64,000 bases of DNA from Moellerella wisconsensis ATCC 35017 (GCF_001294465.1 NZ_LGAA01000006.1:1-64000); one strand, 5' to 3'; positions 22,207 through 36,450 are shown, numbered from the stretch's first letter. The notes: generated by a model from the letters alone, not told the origin. Made by a program: numbers and translations.

Positions 22207-23367
22207 CTACCCTTGAGTGACAATCCGGAAGGCATTTTCCAAATCGGCAATTAAATCTTGGCTATCTTCAATTCCTACCGATATACGCAGTAACTCATCG
22301 GTGATCCCTGCTTTTGCTCTCGCTGCTGGTGTCATCCCGGCATGAGTCATAGTCGCGGTATGAGAAATTAACGTTTCAACACCCCCTAATGATTCTGCTA
22401 ACGTAAATAATTCTAACGCAGCAAGGAAGCGCCGAATAATCGTTTCGTCTCCCGCGAGTTCAAAACTCAGCATCGCGCCAAACCCTTTCTGTTGGCGTTT
22501 CGCGATTTCATGCCCAGGATGATCAACTAAAGAAGGATAATATAATTTTTTTACTAAAGGCTGATTTATTAAATAATTTACGATTTCTTGCGCATTTTTC
22601 TGCTGCAATAAAATGCGTGGAGCTAACGTTCGGATCCCACGTAACAATAAATAACTGTCAAATGCTCCGCCAGTAACCCCAATATTATTGGCCCACCATG
22701 CTAATTCCTCAGCCTGCTGCGGATCTTTAGCAATGACCGTGCCTGCCACCACATCGGAATGACCATTCAGATATTTAGTACAAGAATGAATCACAAAATC
22801 AGCGCCTAAAGATAATGGTTGCTGTAATACCGGGCTTAAAAACGTATTATCAACCGCCACTAAAGCACCGGATTGATGCGCTAATTCAGCAATATGCTGA
22901 ATATCCACAATACGCAATAATGGATTACTTGGTGTTTCAATTAATACTAATTTCGGCGCTTTGGCTAATGCGGCTTTCAATGCTGACTCATCACTTTGGT
23001 CAACAAAGATTACGTTATAAGCGCCGCGTTTACTTTGGCTATCAAAGAGTCGATAACTACCGCCATAACAATCATGAGGTGCAACTATCCAATCGCCAGG
23101 ATTTAAAAATGTGGTACACAGCAAATGAATCGCCGACATACCGCTACTAGTAACAACAGCACCCGCGCCACCTTCAAGCGCGGCGAGTGCGTTTTGCACC
23201 ATGTCTCGACCCGGATTACCTCGACGGGAGTAGTCATGGACTCGCGGCTGATTATATTCGGTAAAATTATAAGTACTCGATAAATAAATCGGTGGGACGA
23301 CACAACCAAACTGTGTATCTTGATTTAATCCACTATGAATTGCGATTGTTGCTGGTTTGCGAGCCAT
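22207..23367 (-). CDS. metB: Cystathionine gamma-synthase
   Basis: PLP enzyme joining O-succinylhomoserine and cysteine into cystathionine. Family blocks: HDYSRRGNPGRDMVQNALAAL, SSGMSAIHLL, HDCYGGSYRLFDS, and the PLP-lysine motif HSCTKYLNGHSDVVAG. The ATG at 23367 gives 386 aa, equal to E. coli MetB, with TGGGGTAAT before it; the open frame continues 114 nt upstream through the operator but does not look like protein. First gene of metBL and divergent from metJ. Confidence 0.97.
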   Translation of the reverse strand: MARKPATIAIHSGLNQDTQFGCVVPPIYLSSTYNFTEYNQPRVHDYSRRGNPGRDMVQNALAALEGGAGAVVTSSGMSAIHLLCTTFLNPGDWIVAPHDCYGGSYRLFDSQSKRGAYNVIFVDQSDESALKAALAKAPKLVLIETPSNPLLRIVDIQHIAELAHQSGALVAVDNTFLSPVLQQPLSLGADFVIHSCTKYLNGHSDVVAGTVIAKDPQQAEELAWWANNIGVTGGAFDSYLLLRGIRTLAPRILLQQKNAQEIVNYLINQPLVKKLYYPSLVDHPGHEIAKRQQKGFGAMLSFELAGDETIIRRFLAALELFTLAESLGGVETLISHTATMTHAGMTPAARAKAGITDELLRISVGIEDSQDLIADLENAFRIVTQG

Positions 23368-23410
23368 AATTACCCCAGATAAAATAAATTCTGCTATAAA
23401 TATACCCACC

Positions 23411-23466
23411 AGATGTATAGACGTCAACAGGTCTAGCCGTCTAAACTTCTTTACGTTTAGACGAAG
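23411..23466. promoter_or_regulatory. MetJ operator between metB and metJ
   Basis: A run of up to seven head-to-tail 8-mers starting at 23411: AGATGTAT, AGACGTCA, ACAGGTCT, AGCCGTCT, AAACTTCT, TTACGTTT, AGACGAAG. Each shares at least half of the met-box consensus AGACGTCT, the second and fourth most. E. coli metB-metJ carries five, so this is a strong, perhaps extended, operator controlling both genes. Confidence 0.9.
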
Positions 23467-23748
23467 AAATGAAATAATCAATACTAGAAATAATGTTATT
23501 AGCTGTTTATTTATCGATCTGACCTACTGTACTTCTCATTTTTCGTGAATAGATCATAATAAAATGAGCAATAAGGTCGATAATAAACGCTGAAAAATTC
23601 AAGTACCACAAGTAGTAACCTCGCCCTTACCATCTATTTATGCCAGTAAATTATAGGGGGAGATAAAAGTCACTTATACTGCGGTAACTTGAAATATAAT
23701 CGATATATTTACAATCTTTATTACTAATGAAAATAATTAAGGTACTTC

Positions 23749-24066
23749 ATGGCTGAGTGGAATGGTGAATATGTCAGCCCTTACGCTGAACATGGCAAAA
23801 AAAGTGAGCAAGTTAAAAAAATTACCGTTTCAATTCCGTTAAAGGTATTGAAAATTTTAACTGATGAGCGCACTCGTCGCCAAATTAATAACTTACGTCA
23901 CGCGACCAATAGTGAACTGCTGTGTGAGGCTTTTCTCCATGCGTTTACCGGACAACCTTTGCCGAACGATGAAGATCTACGTAAAGAGCGTAGCGATGAG
24001 ATCCCAGAAGCGGCAAAAGAAATAATGCGTGAACTCGGTATCGATCCAAATAATTGGGAATATTGA
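23749..24066 (+). CDS. metJ: Methionine repressor MetJ
   Basis: Ribbon-helix-helix repressor that binds met boxes with S-adenosylmethionine as corepressor. 105 aa, with the DNA-contacting strand [20 protein letters not shown] (about residues 22-41) followed by [30 protein letters not shown], nearly identical to E. coli MetJ. Divergent from metB with the operator between them, so autoregulated. Confidence 0.98.
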   Translation: MAEWNGEYVSPYAEHGKKSEQVKKITVSIPLKVLKILTDERTRRQINNLRHATNSELLCEAFLHAFTGQPLPNDEDLRKERSDEIPEAAKEIMRELGIDPNNWEY

Positions 24067-24590
24067 TTTCCAATCAAGTATTATTTTTATCCCCCTTATT
24101 TCTCCCTTAAACTTTGTTGAGGGAGAAATATCTCATGGAACTTCCCATAGAACTTCCCATAAAATAAGCTACCCTATTTTTCTGTACTCATACTCATCGC
24201 TTTTAAAGGCTATCATTTCTAACAGTGATCTTTTCAATGCCAGTCTGTTTTTAATAATTTCTTCTGAATGAACATTATGCGCCCACGTTCTAATACTGAA
24301 TTCTCTTTAGCTTCATTATCTATTTTTAGCTTAATCGACTTACTGCAACAAGTATGACTCTAATGACGAAAATTACCAATTAACAGGTAAAAATACCGAA
24401 ATAGAGGAATAAAATGAATAAAATAGTTGACTAAACCCCGATAAAAATCATGGAGTAAGAATTACAAAATAGGAATTACGCTATAACGATTACACAGTAG
24501 AAATAACAGGATGGGAATACGGTATAGAAATTATCGAGCAGCCATAGTAGTGGTATAACCCAGAGTAAAATTAAAAATAATCTAATCGTA
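24067..24590. other. metJ-rpmE intergenic region
   Basis: No gene seen. A hairpin ATTTCTCCCT (24098-24107) / AGGGAGAAAT (24120-24129) follows metJ and may stop its transcript, although no T-run follows. A short direct repeat AACTTCCCATA occurs near 24138 and 24149, and 24450-24530 holds loosely repeated GAATTAC / GATTACA / GAAATAAC units. An open frame on the minus strand that runs into rpmE has no family resemblance. Confidence 0.6.
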
Positions 24591-24593
24591 AAT

Positions 24594-24625
24594 AAACAAA
24601 AACCCCAGCCATTAGCCAGGGTTTT
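24594..24625 (-). terminator. rpmE terminator
   Basis: On the minus strand ACCCTGGC-TAATG-GCTGGGGT forms a stem with two wobble pairs, flanked by AAA before and TTTTTGTTT after. It lies about 155 nt downstream of rpmE on the same strand. Confidence 0.65.
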
Positions 24626-24781
24626 ATCAGAGGTATCGGTAAATTTATAAATTCTAGAGTTACCAATAAATCTGTTTGAAATATCTTGGATACCATAAAA
24701 TGACGATATTCAACTAAAGCATCAAGCTTTGTTAGAACGCGGTATTCTGCAATAACAAGATATTTCTTCAGCCAAACAGTC

Positions 24782-24997
24782 TTACTTCTTGCCACCTGGG
24801 ATGCTGAAACGCTGATTGAAGCGATCAACACGGCCACCAGTTGCTACATCACGCTGTTTACCAGTGTAGAATGGATGACAGTTGCCGCAAACGTCCAGAT
24901 TCAGAGAGTGACCAACTGTTGATCTGATTTTCATCACATTACCGCAAGAACAAGTTGCAGTAACTTCATCATATTTAGGGTGAATACCTTTTTTCAT
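24782..24997 (-). CDS. rpmE: 50S ribosomal protein L31 (zinc-binding type)
   Basis: Large-subunit protein that bridges to the 30S subunit. The 71-residue chain [20 protein letters not shown] has four cysteines (CSC near residue 16 and CGNC near residue 37), the zinc-ribbon form of L31 (C+). Start chosen at MKKGIHP with GAGGTTTTCCC upstream; an earlier ATG at 25051 adds 18 residues unlike L31. Divergent from priA, as in E. coli. Confidence 0.97.
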   Translation of the reverse strand: MKKGIHPKYDEVTATCSCGNVMKIRSTVGHSLNLDVCGNCHPFYTGKQRDVATGGRVDRFNQRFSIPGGKK

Positions 24998-25209
24998 GGG
25001 AAAACCTCTATTAAGGCCGTGTCGCCATCCCGCCCTAACGCCGGACACCACACGTCGAGTTGATTATAAATTAGGATGTTTTTATTGGTAAAAATCGATA
25101 CCAAAGGCGGCGGATCATACAGAAAAACTATTTACCCTGCAATGAAAACCGTGCTTGTTTTATGGTACTCTTATTCGCTTATGTTCGCAAAATTGTCTAA
25201 GGGCGCTAA

Positions 25210-27432
<2,223 letters not shown>

Positions 27433-27517
27433 TTTTATGATATCTACTTATTTAAAGTAATAACGTGATTAACTATTTAGCAAGTTAATATTTTATTTTT
27501 GCGAAGTAGCTCTAATA

Positions 27518-27533
27518 AATGACATAAGTCACA
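27518..27533 (+). promoter_or_regulatory. CRP-like site upstream of cytR
   Basis: AATGA-CATAAG-TCACA matches the CRP consensus TGTGA-N6-TCACA perfectly in the right half and 3/5 in the left. It lies about 150 bp upstream of cytR, whose E. coli counterpart is CRP-activated. Confidence 0.5.
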
Positions 27534-27681
27534 CTTTTTATGCAAACTAAGTAACAGTTTAAGTTTATAAAAAGTTTAGAATAACTAGCTAATAGGGATC
27601 ATGTTATCTACCTTGAGTAGCAACATGACATTTAAGTTTATTCAAAAAGCAATCGATTAACTTAATCGCGAGGGATGTGTC

Positions 27682-28710
27682 GTGGAACAACGAAATGATA
27701 GCGGGGCTGCAACGATGAAAGATGTTGCAGATGCTGCGGGGGTATCAACAGCAACAGTATCAAGAACGCTGATGAATCCTGAAAAAGTCTCCTCACAAAC
27801 TCGACAAAAGGTTGAACAAGCAGTTTTGGATGTCGGCTATTTTCCACATAATTTATCGCGTAATTTCAAACGCAATGAATCGAAAACAATCTTGGTTATT
27901 GTTCCTGACATCAGTGATCCTTTTTTCAGTGAAGTAATTTGTGGGATTGAAAACGTAGCCGCTCAAGAAGGCTATTTAATCTTAATTGGTGACTGTAAGC
28001 ATCAACAAAAACAAGAGCATGCTTTTATTAATCTGATTATCACCAAACAAATTGATGGCATGGTTCTGCTCGGTTCAAATATTCCCTTCGATGCATCGAC
28101 CGAAGAACAAAAAAATCTTCCGCCAATGGTTATGGCAAATGAATTTACTCCAGAACTAAAATTACCCACTGTGCATATAGATAATCTAACTTCATCATTT
28201 AATGCGACCCATTATCTTCAGAAGCTCGGGCATCGACGTATCGCCTGCATTACTGGACCAGAAGATATGCCGCTGTGTAAATATCGCTTAGAAGGATATA
28301 AAAAAGCCATGCTACGCACTGGCGATAAAGTGCGTGAAGATTATATTATCCGTAGTGATTTCAGCCATGAAGGTGGCGCTAAAGCGACTAAAAGACTGCT
28401 TACGATGCCAGAACCTCCTACGGCGATTTTCTGCCATAATGATATGATGGCACTGGGCGCAATGTGGCAAGCCAAGCATATGGGGCTTAAATTACCAAAC
28501 GATTTATCTGTGGTTGGTTTTGATAATTTAAAACTCTCACAATACAGTGATCCACCGCTTACCACTATTGGCCAACCGCGTTTTGAAATTGGTAGTCAGG
28601 CGATGAAATTGCTGTTAGATCAAATACAAGGGCATAATATTAATGTCGGTTCTTGCTTGTTAGATGCCGATTTAATTATTCGCGGGAGTGCTCAAGCGCC
28701 TAAAAGCTAG
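27682..28710 (+). CDS. cytR: Nucleoside-catabolism repressor CytR
   Basis: LacI-family regulator that, with CRP, represses nucleoside uptake and catabolism; cytidine is the inducer. The N-terminal helix-turn-helix reads ATMKDVADAAGVSTATVSRT; the sugar-binding-like effector domain starts near ILVIVPDISDPFFSEVI and includes FCHNDMMALGAMWQAK. Starts at a GTG with GAGGGATG upstream (342 aa; E. coli 341). It precedes ftsN, as in E. coli. Confidence 0.96.
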   Translation: MEQRNDSGAATMKDVADAAGVSTATVSRTLMNPEKVSSQTRQKVEQAVLDVGYFPHNLSRNFKRNESKTILVIVPDISDPFFSEVICGIENVAAQEGYLILIGDCKHQQKQEHAFINLIITKQIDGMVLLGSNIPFDASTEEQKNLPPMVMANEFTPELKLPTVHIDNLTSSFNATHYLQKLGHRRIACITGPEDMPLCKYRLEGYKKAMLRTGDKVREDYIIRSDFSHEGGAKATKRLLTMPEPPTAIFCHNDMMALGAMWQAKHMGLKLPNDLSVVGFDNLKLSQYSDPPLTTIGQPRFEIGSQAMKLLLDQIQGHNINVGSCLLDADLIIRGSAQAPKS

Positions 28711-28785
28711 GCAAAATGACTCAGGTTAAGTAACATGTGTCACCGTATATAACATTTATTATTAATAACTCAGTGAATTAACATT

Positions 28786-29604
28786 GTGGCACAGAGAGAT
28801 TACGTAGCTCGCGGGCGCACCGCCGCCCGCCGAAAAAAAGGACCGGGCAAAAAGAAACAGCCTCAAGGATTATCTAAAACAACATTAGCTGTTGCGGTGG
28901 TGATCGTCGTCATGTTTATTGGCGGGCTGTTTTTTATAACCCAAAATAAAAAACAAGATATCCCCCAAACGGTTGAAGCCATTAAATCGGCAAAACCAGC
29001 AAATACCTTGCCGCCAAAACCTGAAGAACGCTGGCGTTATATTAAAGAGCTGGAAAACCGTGGTGTCGATATTCCAAGTATTCCCGAGCTAAATAGCGGT
29101 GGGGCGAATATCGTACGCCCATCAGATTTAACCGCAGAACAGCGTCAATTATTGGAGCAAATAGATTCAGACAGACGCCGTCCAGTCACGACGTTGTCAG
29201 AAATTCCTTATAATGGGCAACCAGTTCCTCGCTCTCAGGTAATTATTAATGAGCCGACGCCAGCACCCACTGCGACGGTAAAAAAACCTGAAATCAGAAT
29301 TGAACCCAAGGTTGAAAACCGCCCTGCTCAGCAGCAAGTTGCGACAGCTGTAAAGCCGGAGAAAAAACCGATTGAAAATATCCAAAAAATGCTGGTGCAA
29401 TGTGGTTCTTTCCGTACAACAGATCAAGCAGAAAGTGTTCGCGCTACATTGGCATTTTCAGGAATTGAAAGCCGAATTAGCTCTGGAGGTGGTTGGCATC
29501 GTATCGTGATGGGCCCTTATAGCAAAGAAACTGCCGATAAAATGCGTTCCCGTGCATCCGATGTTGGCGTATCCGGGTGTATTCTTCGCGCTAGTGGGGG
29601 TTGA
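28786..29604 (+). CDS. ftsN: Cell division protein FtsN
   Basis: Bitopic inner-membrane divisome protein that triggers septal peptidoglycan synthesis. Layout: basic cytoplasmic tail (GRTAARRKKGPGKKK), one transmembrane helix at about residues 32-52 (TLAVAVVIVVMFIGGLFFIT), a periplasmic essential region and a proline/lysine-rich linker, then a C-terminal SPOR domain (MLVQCGSFRTTDQAESVRAT ... WHRIVMGPYSKETADKMRSR). Starts at GTG. At 272 aa it is shorter than E. coli FtsN (319), mostly in the linker. The stop codon overlaps the hslV promoter. Confidence 0.95.
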   Translation: MAQRDYVARGRTAARRKKGPGKKKQPQGLSKTTLAVAVVIVVMFIGGLFFITQNKKQDIPQTVEAIKSAKPANTLPPKPEERWRYIKELENRGVDIPSIPELNSGGANIVRPSDLTAEQRQLLEQIDSDRRRPVTTLSEIPYNGQPVPRSQVIINEPTPAPTATVKKPEIRIEPKVENRPAQQQVATAVKPEKKPIENIQKMLVQCGSFRTTDQAESVRATLAFSGIESRISSGGGWHRIVMGPYSKETADKMRSRASDVGVSGCILRASGG

Positions 29605-29628
29605 AAAATCTCCCTCGCTCCCCCATCT
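29601..29628 (+). promoter_or_regulatory. Sigma-32 heat-shock promoter of hslVU
   Basis: TTGAAA (29601-29606), a 14-bp spacer, and CCCCATCT (29621-29628) match the sigma-32 consensus CTTGAAA-N13-15-CCCCATnT very well. The -35 element contains the ftsN stop codon TGA at 29602-29604. Confidence 0.9.
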
Positions 29629-29647
29629 ATTTCTTTAATGTATCGTA

Positions 29648-29686
29648 GCGGCTATCGTAGCTAAAAAAATAGCCGCGTAATTTTTT
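29648..29686 (+). terminator. Stem-loop at the 5' end of the hslVU mRNA
   Basis: GCGGCTAT (29648-29655) / ATAGCCGC (29669-29676) with a 13-nt loop, followed by GTAATTTTTT. It sits between the sigma-32 promoter and hslV, so it could be the ftsN terminator, an attenuator, or an mRNA-stabilising 5' hairpin like the one I recall for E. coli hslVU. Which of these applies cannot be told from sequence. Confidence 0.7.
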
Positions 29687-29706
29687 GAGAAACCAGGGGC
29701 TGACTC

Positions 29707-30237
29707 ATGACTACAATCGTAAGTGTTCGCCGTAATGGCCAAGTCGTAATCGGTGGTGATGGACAGGCGACGATGGGTAATACCGTCATGAAAGGCAATG
29801 TCCGTAAAGTACGTCGATTATATAATGACAAAGTCATTGCAGGATTTGCAGGCGGCACCGCTGACGCATTTACTCTTTTTGAATTGTTTGAGCGTAAACT
29901 CGAACTTCATCAAGGGCACTTAACTAAAGCTGCGGTAGAGCTAGCCAAAGATTGGCGTACTGACCGTATGCTACGTAAACTGGAAGCCTTATTAGCGGTT
30001 GCTGATGAAAGCACTTCTCTGATAATCACCGGTAATGGTGATGTCGTGCAGCCAGAAAATGATTTGATTGCTATAGGTTCAGGTGGTCCTTATGCACAGG
30101 CCGCAGCTCGTGCAATGCTTGAGAATACAGACCTTACTGCCCGTGAAATCGCAGAAAAAGCACTTTCGATTGCTGGCGATATCTGTATCTACACCAACCA
30201 TAATGTAAACTTTGAAGAAATTTCTTCAAAATCATAA
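29707..30237 (+). CDS. hslV: ATP-dependent protease subunit HslV
   Basis: Peptidase of the HslVU (ClpQY) heat-shock protease, a proteasome-like double hexamer. After Met removal the N-terminal threonine ([20 protein letters not shown]) is the nucleophile. Other family blocks are [16 protein letters not shown] and [13 protein letters not shown]. 176 aa is the standard length. It is followed 11 bp later by hslU in one operon under the sigma-32 promoter. Confidence 0.98.
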   Translation: MTTIVSVRRNGQVVIGGDGQATMGNTVMKGNVRKVRRLYNDKVIAGFAGGTADAFTLFELFERKLELHQGHLTKAAVELAKDWRTDRMLRKLEALLAVADESTSLIITGNGDVVQPENDLIAIGSGGPYAQAAARAMLENTDLTAREIAEKALSIAGDICIYTNHNVNFEEISSKS

Positions 30238-30248
30238 GGATTGATAGT

Positions 30249-31583
30249 ATGTCCGAAATGACTCCACGCGAGATTGTCAGCGAACTAGATAACCATATTA
30301 TTGGCCAGAACAAAGCAAAACGTTCTGTCGCGATTGCTCTACGTAATCGCTGGCGCCGTATGCAATTAGATGAAGCCTTACGCCATGAAGTAACCCCTAA
30401 AAATATTTTGATGATTGGTCCTACTGGTGTTGGTAAAACTGAAATTGCTCGTCGCTTAGCAAAATTAGCCAATGCACCTTTTATTAAGGTTGAAGCCACA
30501 AAATTCACTGAAGTGGGTTACGTCGGTAAAGAAGTCGATTCAATTATCCGTGATCTAACCGATGCCGCAGTCAAAATGGTTCGTCATCAATCAATTGAAA
30601 AAAATCGTTATCGCGCAGAAGAATTAGCCGAAGAACGAATTTTAGATGTATTGATCCCACCGGCTAAAAATAACTGGGGGCAAAATGAGCCGTCAGATGA
30701 ACAATCTCCGGCACGCCAATCGTTTCGCAAAAAATTGCGTGAAGGCCAGTTAGACGATAAAGAAATTGAAATTGAAGTCGCTGCAACATCTATGGGTGTT
30801 GAAATTATGGCACCTCCAGGCATGGAGGAAATGACTAATCAATTACAATCTATGTTCCAAAACCTTGGCGGCCAGAAACAAAAACCGCGCAAGATGAAAA
30901 TCAAAGAAGCGTTTAAACTGCTGATTGAAGAAGAAGCGGCAAAATTAGTCAATCCTGAAGAGCTGAAACAGCAAGCCATCGATTCCGTTGAGCAGCATGG
31001 TATCGTGTTTATCGATGAGATAGATAAAATCTGTAAACGTGGCGGTCAATCATCTGGCCCTGATGTTTCTCGCGAAGGCGTACAACGTGATCTGCTTCCT
31101 TTGGTTGAAGGCTGTACCGTATCAACCAAACATGGGGTAGTTAAAACAGATCATATTCTGTTTATTGCTTCAGGCGCATTCCAAGTCTCTAGCCCGGCAG
31201 ATCTTATCCCCGAGCTACAAGGTCGTTTGCCTATTCGTGTTGAGCTACAAGCGCTCACTACCGATGATTTCGAACGTATACTGACCGAACCAAATGCTTC
31301 ACTAACCGAGCAATATCGAGCATTAATGGCTACTGAAGGCGTAAATATCACCTTCACCACCGAAGGTATTCGTAAAATTGCTGAAGCAGCATGGCAAGTC
31401 AATGAGACCACTGAAAATATCGGTGCTCGTCGTCTACACACTGTACTTGAGCGTTTGATGGAAGATATTTCCTATGATGCCAGCGAGCTGGGTGGAGAAA
31501 CCATAGAAATTAATGCAGAATATGTGAAACAACATCTGGATGAATTAGTGGCAGATGAAGATTTGAGTCGATTTATTTTATAA
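30249..31583 (+). CDS. hslU: ATP-dependent unfoldase subunit HslU
   Basis: AAA+ ATPase that unfolds substrates and feeds them to HslV. Walker [14 protein letters not shown] at about residues 57-69, the pore motif [11 protein letters not shown], an intermediate I-domain (about 110-240), Walker [14 protein letters not shown], and a C-terminal tail DLSRFIL that inserts into HslV. 444 aa, as in E. coli (443). A perfect palindromic terminator follows. Confidence 0.98.
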   Translation: MSEMTPREIVSELDNHIIGQNKAKRSVAIALRNRWRRMQLDEALRHEVTPKNILMIGPTGVGKTEIARRLAKLANAPFIKVEATKFTEVGYVGKEVDSIIRDLTDAAVKMVRHQSIEKNRYRAEELAEERILDVLIPPAKNNWGQNEPSDEQSPARQSFRKKLREGQLDDKEIEIEVAATSMGVEIMAPPGMEEMTNQLQSMFQNLGGQKQKPRKMKIKEAFKLLIEEEAAKLVNPEELKQQAIDSVEQHGIVFIDEIDKICKRGGQSSGPDVSREGVQRDLLPLVEGCTVSTKHGVVKTDHILFIASGAFQVSSPADLIPELQGRLPIRVELQALTTDDFERILTEPNASLTEQYRALMATEGVNITFTTEGIRKIAEAAWQVNETTENIGARRLHTVLERLMEDISYDASELGGETIEINAEYVKQHLDELVADEDLSRFIL

Positions 31584-31616
31584 TCTGACTATCTCACGTT
31601 TATCATTTATAATTCT

Positions 31617-31640
31617 GATGGGAGGCAATTGCCTCCCATC
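31617..31640. terminator. hslVU terminator
   Basis: A perfect 24-bp palindrome (half-site GATGGGAGGCAA) followed by ATTTATTTTA, 33 bp after the hslU stop and 50 bp before menA. Confidence 0.85.
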
Positions 31641-31689
31641 ATTTATTTTATAAAACATACCATTAATAACGAACCTGTGAATCTATCGA

Positions 31690-32607
31690 ATGAGCTCATC
31701 AACTGCTACCAGTCGCAAACAAGCGTGGCTAGAAAGTTTACGACCTAAAACACTGCCTCTTGGAGTTATTGCTATCGTAACTGGCTCTGCGCTGGCTTAC
31801 TGGACAGATAACTTTAAATGGCCGGTTGCTTTATTATCTATTATCACCGCGGGCATTTTACAAATTCTATCGAATCTAGCGAACGATTACGGCGATGCTG
31901 TCAAAGGCTCAGATACCGCGGAGCGTATTGGTCCACTGAGAGGGATGCAAAAAGGCATTATCACTCAGGAAGACATGAAAAAAGCGCTAAAAATAACCAT
32001 TTCATTAGCCTGTTTTTCTGGTTTATTACTGATTATCGTTGCCTGTGAAAAACCAGAAGATGCACTTGGATTCCTCGTGCTTGGGCTGGTGGCTATCGTT
32101 GCCGCAATAACCTATACCGTGGGTAAAAAGCCGTACGGCTATCTTGGGCTGGGTGATATTTCTGTGCTAATCTTTTTTGGTTGGCTCAGTGTTATTGGTA
32201 CTTATTATTTACAAGCGAATAGTTTCGATATTGTTACTATTTTACCGGCAACTGCCTGTGGATTACTGTCTGTCGCGGTATTGAATATCAATAACATGCG
32301 TGATATCGAAAACGATATTAAGGCCGGTAAGAATACTTTAGCGGTTCGTTTAGGCGTCCAAGGCTCTCGGATTTACCATGCGATTATTATTATTAGTGCC
32401 ATTTTATGCTTAATCTTTTTTAATCTCATTTATTTGCATGGCTGGAGCGGCTGGTTATTTTTACTCGCGGTTCCTTTGTTACTGAATCATGTCCGTAAAG
32501 TGCTCAATGACCCTACCACAGAAGGCATGCGTCCGATGTTAGTCAATATGGTAAAATTAGCCTTGCTAACCAACTTACTGTTCTCTATTGGCCTCGTTTT
32601 AAATTGA
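31690..32607 (+). CDS. menA: 1,4-dihydroxy-2-naphthoate polyprenyltransferase
   Basis: Integral membrane UbiA-family enzyme attaching the octaprenyl chain to DHNA in menaquinone synthesis. The two Asp-rich prenyl-diphosphate motifs are present: NLANDYGDAVKGSD near residue 64 and NNMRDIENDIKAGKNTLAVR near residue 202. Multiple hydrophobic helices; 305 aa is typical. As in E. coli it lies between hslU and rraA; start with GTGAATCTATCGA upstream, no strong Shine-Dalgarno. Confidence 0.96.
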   Translation: MSSSTATSRKQAWLESLRPKTLPLGVIAIVTGSALAYWTDNFKWPVALLSIITAGILQILSNLANDYGDAVKGSDTAERIGPLRGMQKGIITQEDMKKALKITISLACFSGLLLIIVACEKPEDALGFLVLGLVAIVAAITYTVGKKPYGYLGLGDISVLIFFGWLSVIGTYYLQANSFDIVTILPATACGLLSVAVLNINNMRDIENDIKAGKNTLAVRLGVQGSRIYHAIIIISAILCLIFFNLIYLHGWSGWLFLLAVPLLLNHVRKVLNDPTTEGMRPMLVNMVKLALLTNLLFSIGLVLN

Positions 32608-32786
32608 TTTTTTCCTCCGCCATTCTTTAAGGTGTTGAGCTTATATACCCGCGCCTTAAAGTCTGACGGATAGATTAAATCTGATGATAATTCCTCCCCC
32701 TTATCTATTTTAATTGATGATTTTGCCAACAGCAGACAGAAAGGGATATACTATCTCTCCCCTTGCAGCCAAAAGACCTTAAACCT

Positions 32787-33308
32787 ATGAAATATGATAC
32801 TTCCGAGCTTTGCGATATCTACCAAGAAAGCGTCAATGTGGTAGAACCTCTTTTTTCCAACTTTGGTGGACGTACTTCATTTGGTGGCCAAATCATCACA
32901 GTGAAGTGTTTTGAAGATAATGGATTACTGTATGATTTGCTCGAAGAAGACGGTGATGGACGTATTCTACTTGTTGATGGCGGCGGTTCAGTGCGTAAAG
33001 CATTAGTGAATGCAAACCTTGCTCGTCTTGCTACTGAAAACGGTTGGGAAGGTATTGTCGTTTATGGAGCGGTACGCCAAGTTGATGCATTAATGGATCT
33101 CGATATTGGTATTCAAGCCATCGCTGCTATTCCTGCCGGTTGCCCTGATGAAGGCATTGGCGAGAGTGATGTTCGTGTAAATTTTGGTGGCGTCACCTTC
33201 TTCTCTGGTGATTATCTGTACGCAGATAATACTGGGATTATTTTATCTGAAGAACCGTTAGCGGTTGATGATGAAGATGAAGATTTCGATTCTGAAGAAA
33301 TTATTTAG
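32787..33308 (+). CDS. rraA: Ribonuclease E inhibitor RraA
   Basis: Trimeric protein that binds the RNase E scaffold and lowers RNA decay. [65 protein letters not shown] and [20 protein letters not shown] match E. coli RraA (161 aa). The ATG at 32787 is the family start; the frame is open from 32763. This protein has about a dozen extra acidic residues at the C-terminus ([13 protein letters not shown]), beyond the E. coli end. Confidence 0.95.
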   Translation: MKYDTSELCDIYQESVNVVEPLFSNFGGRTSFGGQIITVKCFEDNGLLYDLLEEDGDGRILLVDGGGSVRKALVNANLARLATENGWEGIVVYGAVRQVDALMDLDIGIQAIAAIPAGCPDEGIGESDVRVNFGGVTFFSGDYLYADNTGIILSEEPLAVDDEDEDFDSEEII

Positions 33309-33339
33309 TCGCTATTGAGCGGAGAAGACTGACAGCAAA

Positions 33340-33366
33340 AAGGGCGAAATATCGCCCTTATATTTT
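33340..33366. terminator. Bidirectional terminator between rraA and zapB
   Basis: Stem AAGGGCGA (33340-33347) / TCGCCCTT (33352-33359), 4-nt loop, then ATATTTTTGG; A-rich before it. Between convergent rraA and zapB. Confidence 0.85.
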
Positions 33367-33417
33367 TGGTCTTTTTAGATATTTATCTTTTACGATAACT
33401 ATCTTGTATATAATTAA

Positions 33418-33660
33418 CTACTTAACTTCTTCCATGCGGCCTAACAATACGCGTAAACGTTCTTGCCAAGCTTGTTGTTCCTGTTTTAACTGCTCATTTT
33501 CACGTACTAAAGATTCACTACCTGATTTTGCAGCCTCAACTTCTTGAGCCAATGAACTGTTTTTATCTTTCAGTTCGTCAATTTCCATCTGTAATAATGC
33601 AATAGTATCAATTGCTTGTTGTACTTTTGCTTCTAACATCTCAAATACTTCAAATGACAT
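33418..33660 (-). CDS. zapB: Cell division protein ZapB
   Basis: Small coiled-coil protein that joins ZapA-bound FtsZ rings to the MatP-Ter complex. 80 aa, predicted to be almost entirely coiled coil ([20 protein letters not shown] ... [18 protein letters not shown]), close to E. coli ZapB. AAAGGGGACG upstream serves as ribosome-binding site. Divergent from glpF. Confidence 0.96.
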   Translation of the reverse strand: MSFEVFEMLEAKVQQAIDTIALLQMEIDELKDKNSSLAQEVEAAKSGSESLVRENEQLKQEQQAWQERLRVLLGRMEEVK

Positions 33661-33964
33661 TCTTTTCGTCCCCTTTATCGGTAATAAAACGATTGTAAGT
33701 AGCCTATCGGTTCCTGTCCAGCTACATCCCTCTTATATCGTATTTCTTCTGTTGCAAAACACTGGTCGGATCTCATAACAATAGTCGTATAGATCACCAT
33801 TTTGGTGCGTTTTCGAACATTTTTTTGATGTAACACACAGATTTCAATTTCGCTATTTCTCGTTTACGCTCATTAACGATAAATTCACACCTAAGGGTCT
33901 ACTTTATAAAATCTGAACCTTAAAAAAACATACAATAATTTTAATTTTCGTAGGATAGAAACAT
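33661..33964. promoter_or_regulatory. zapB-glpF divergent promoter region
   Basis: About 300 bp with no ORF. It holds a GlpR-like operator at 33803-33820, TGGTGCG-TTTT-CGAACAT, whose right half matches the glycerol-3-phosphate repressor half-site CGAACAT exactly and whose left half matches 4 of 7. This suggests repression of glpFK in the absence of glycerol-3-phosphate. Confidence 0.5.
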
Positions 33965-36363
<2,399 letters not shown>

Positions 36364-36390
36364 TCAAGCATCTGTAATTGGCATCAATTA

Positions 36391-36428
36391 AAAAAAAACA
36401 GGTCGCTTATTTAGCCACCTGTTTTTTT
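36391..36428. terminator. Bidirectional terminator between glpK and emrD
   Basis: AAAAAACAGGT paired with ACCTGTTTTTT around a 13-nt loop, with A and T tracts on both strands, between convergent genes. Confidence 0.88.
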
Positions 36429-36450
36429 ATCAAAAGAATAATAAATGTAT

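Noticed and set aside
24571-24837. 88-codon minus-strand frame overlapping the rpmE end
   Set aside because: It overlaps rpmE in another frame and includes the rpmE terminator; no family resemblance.
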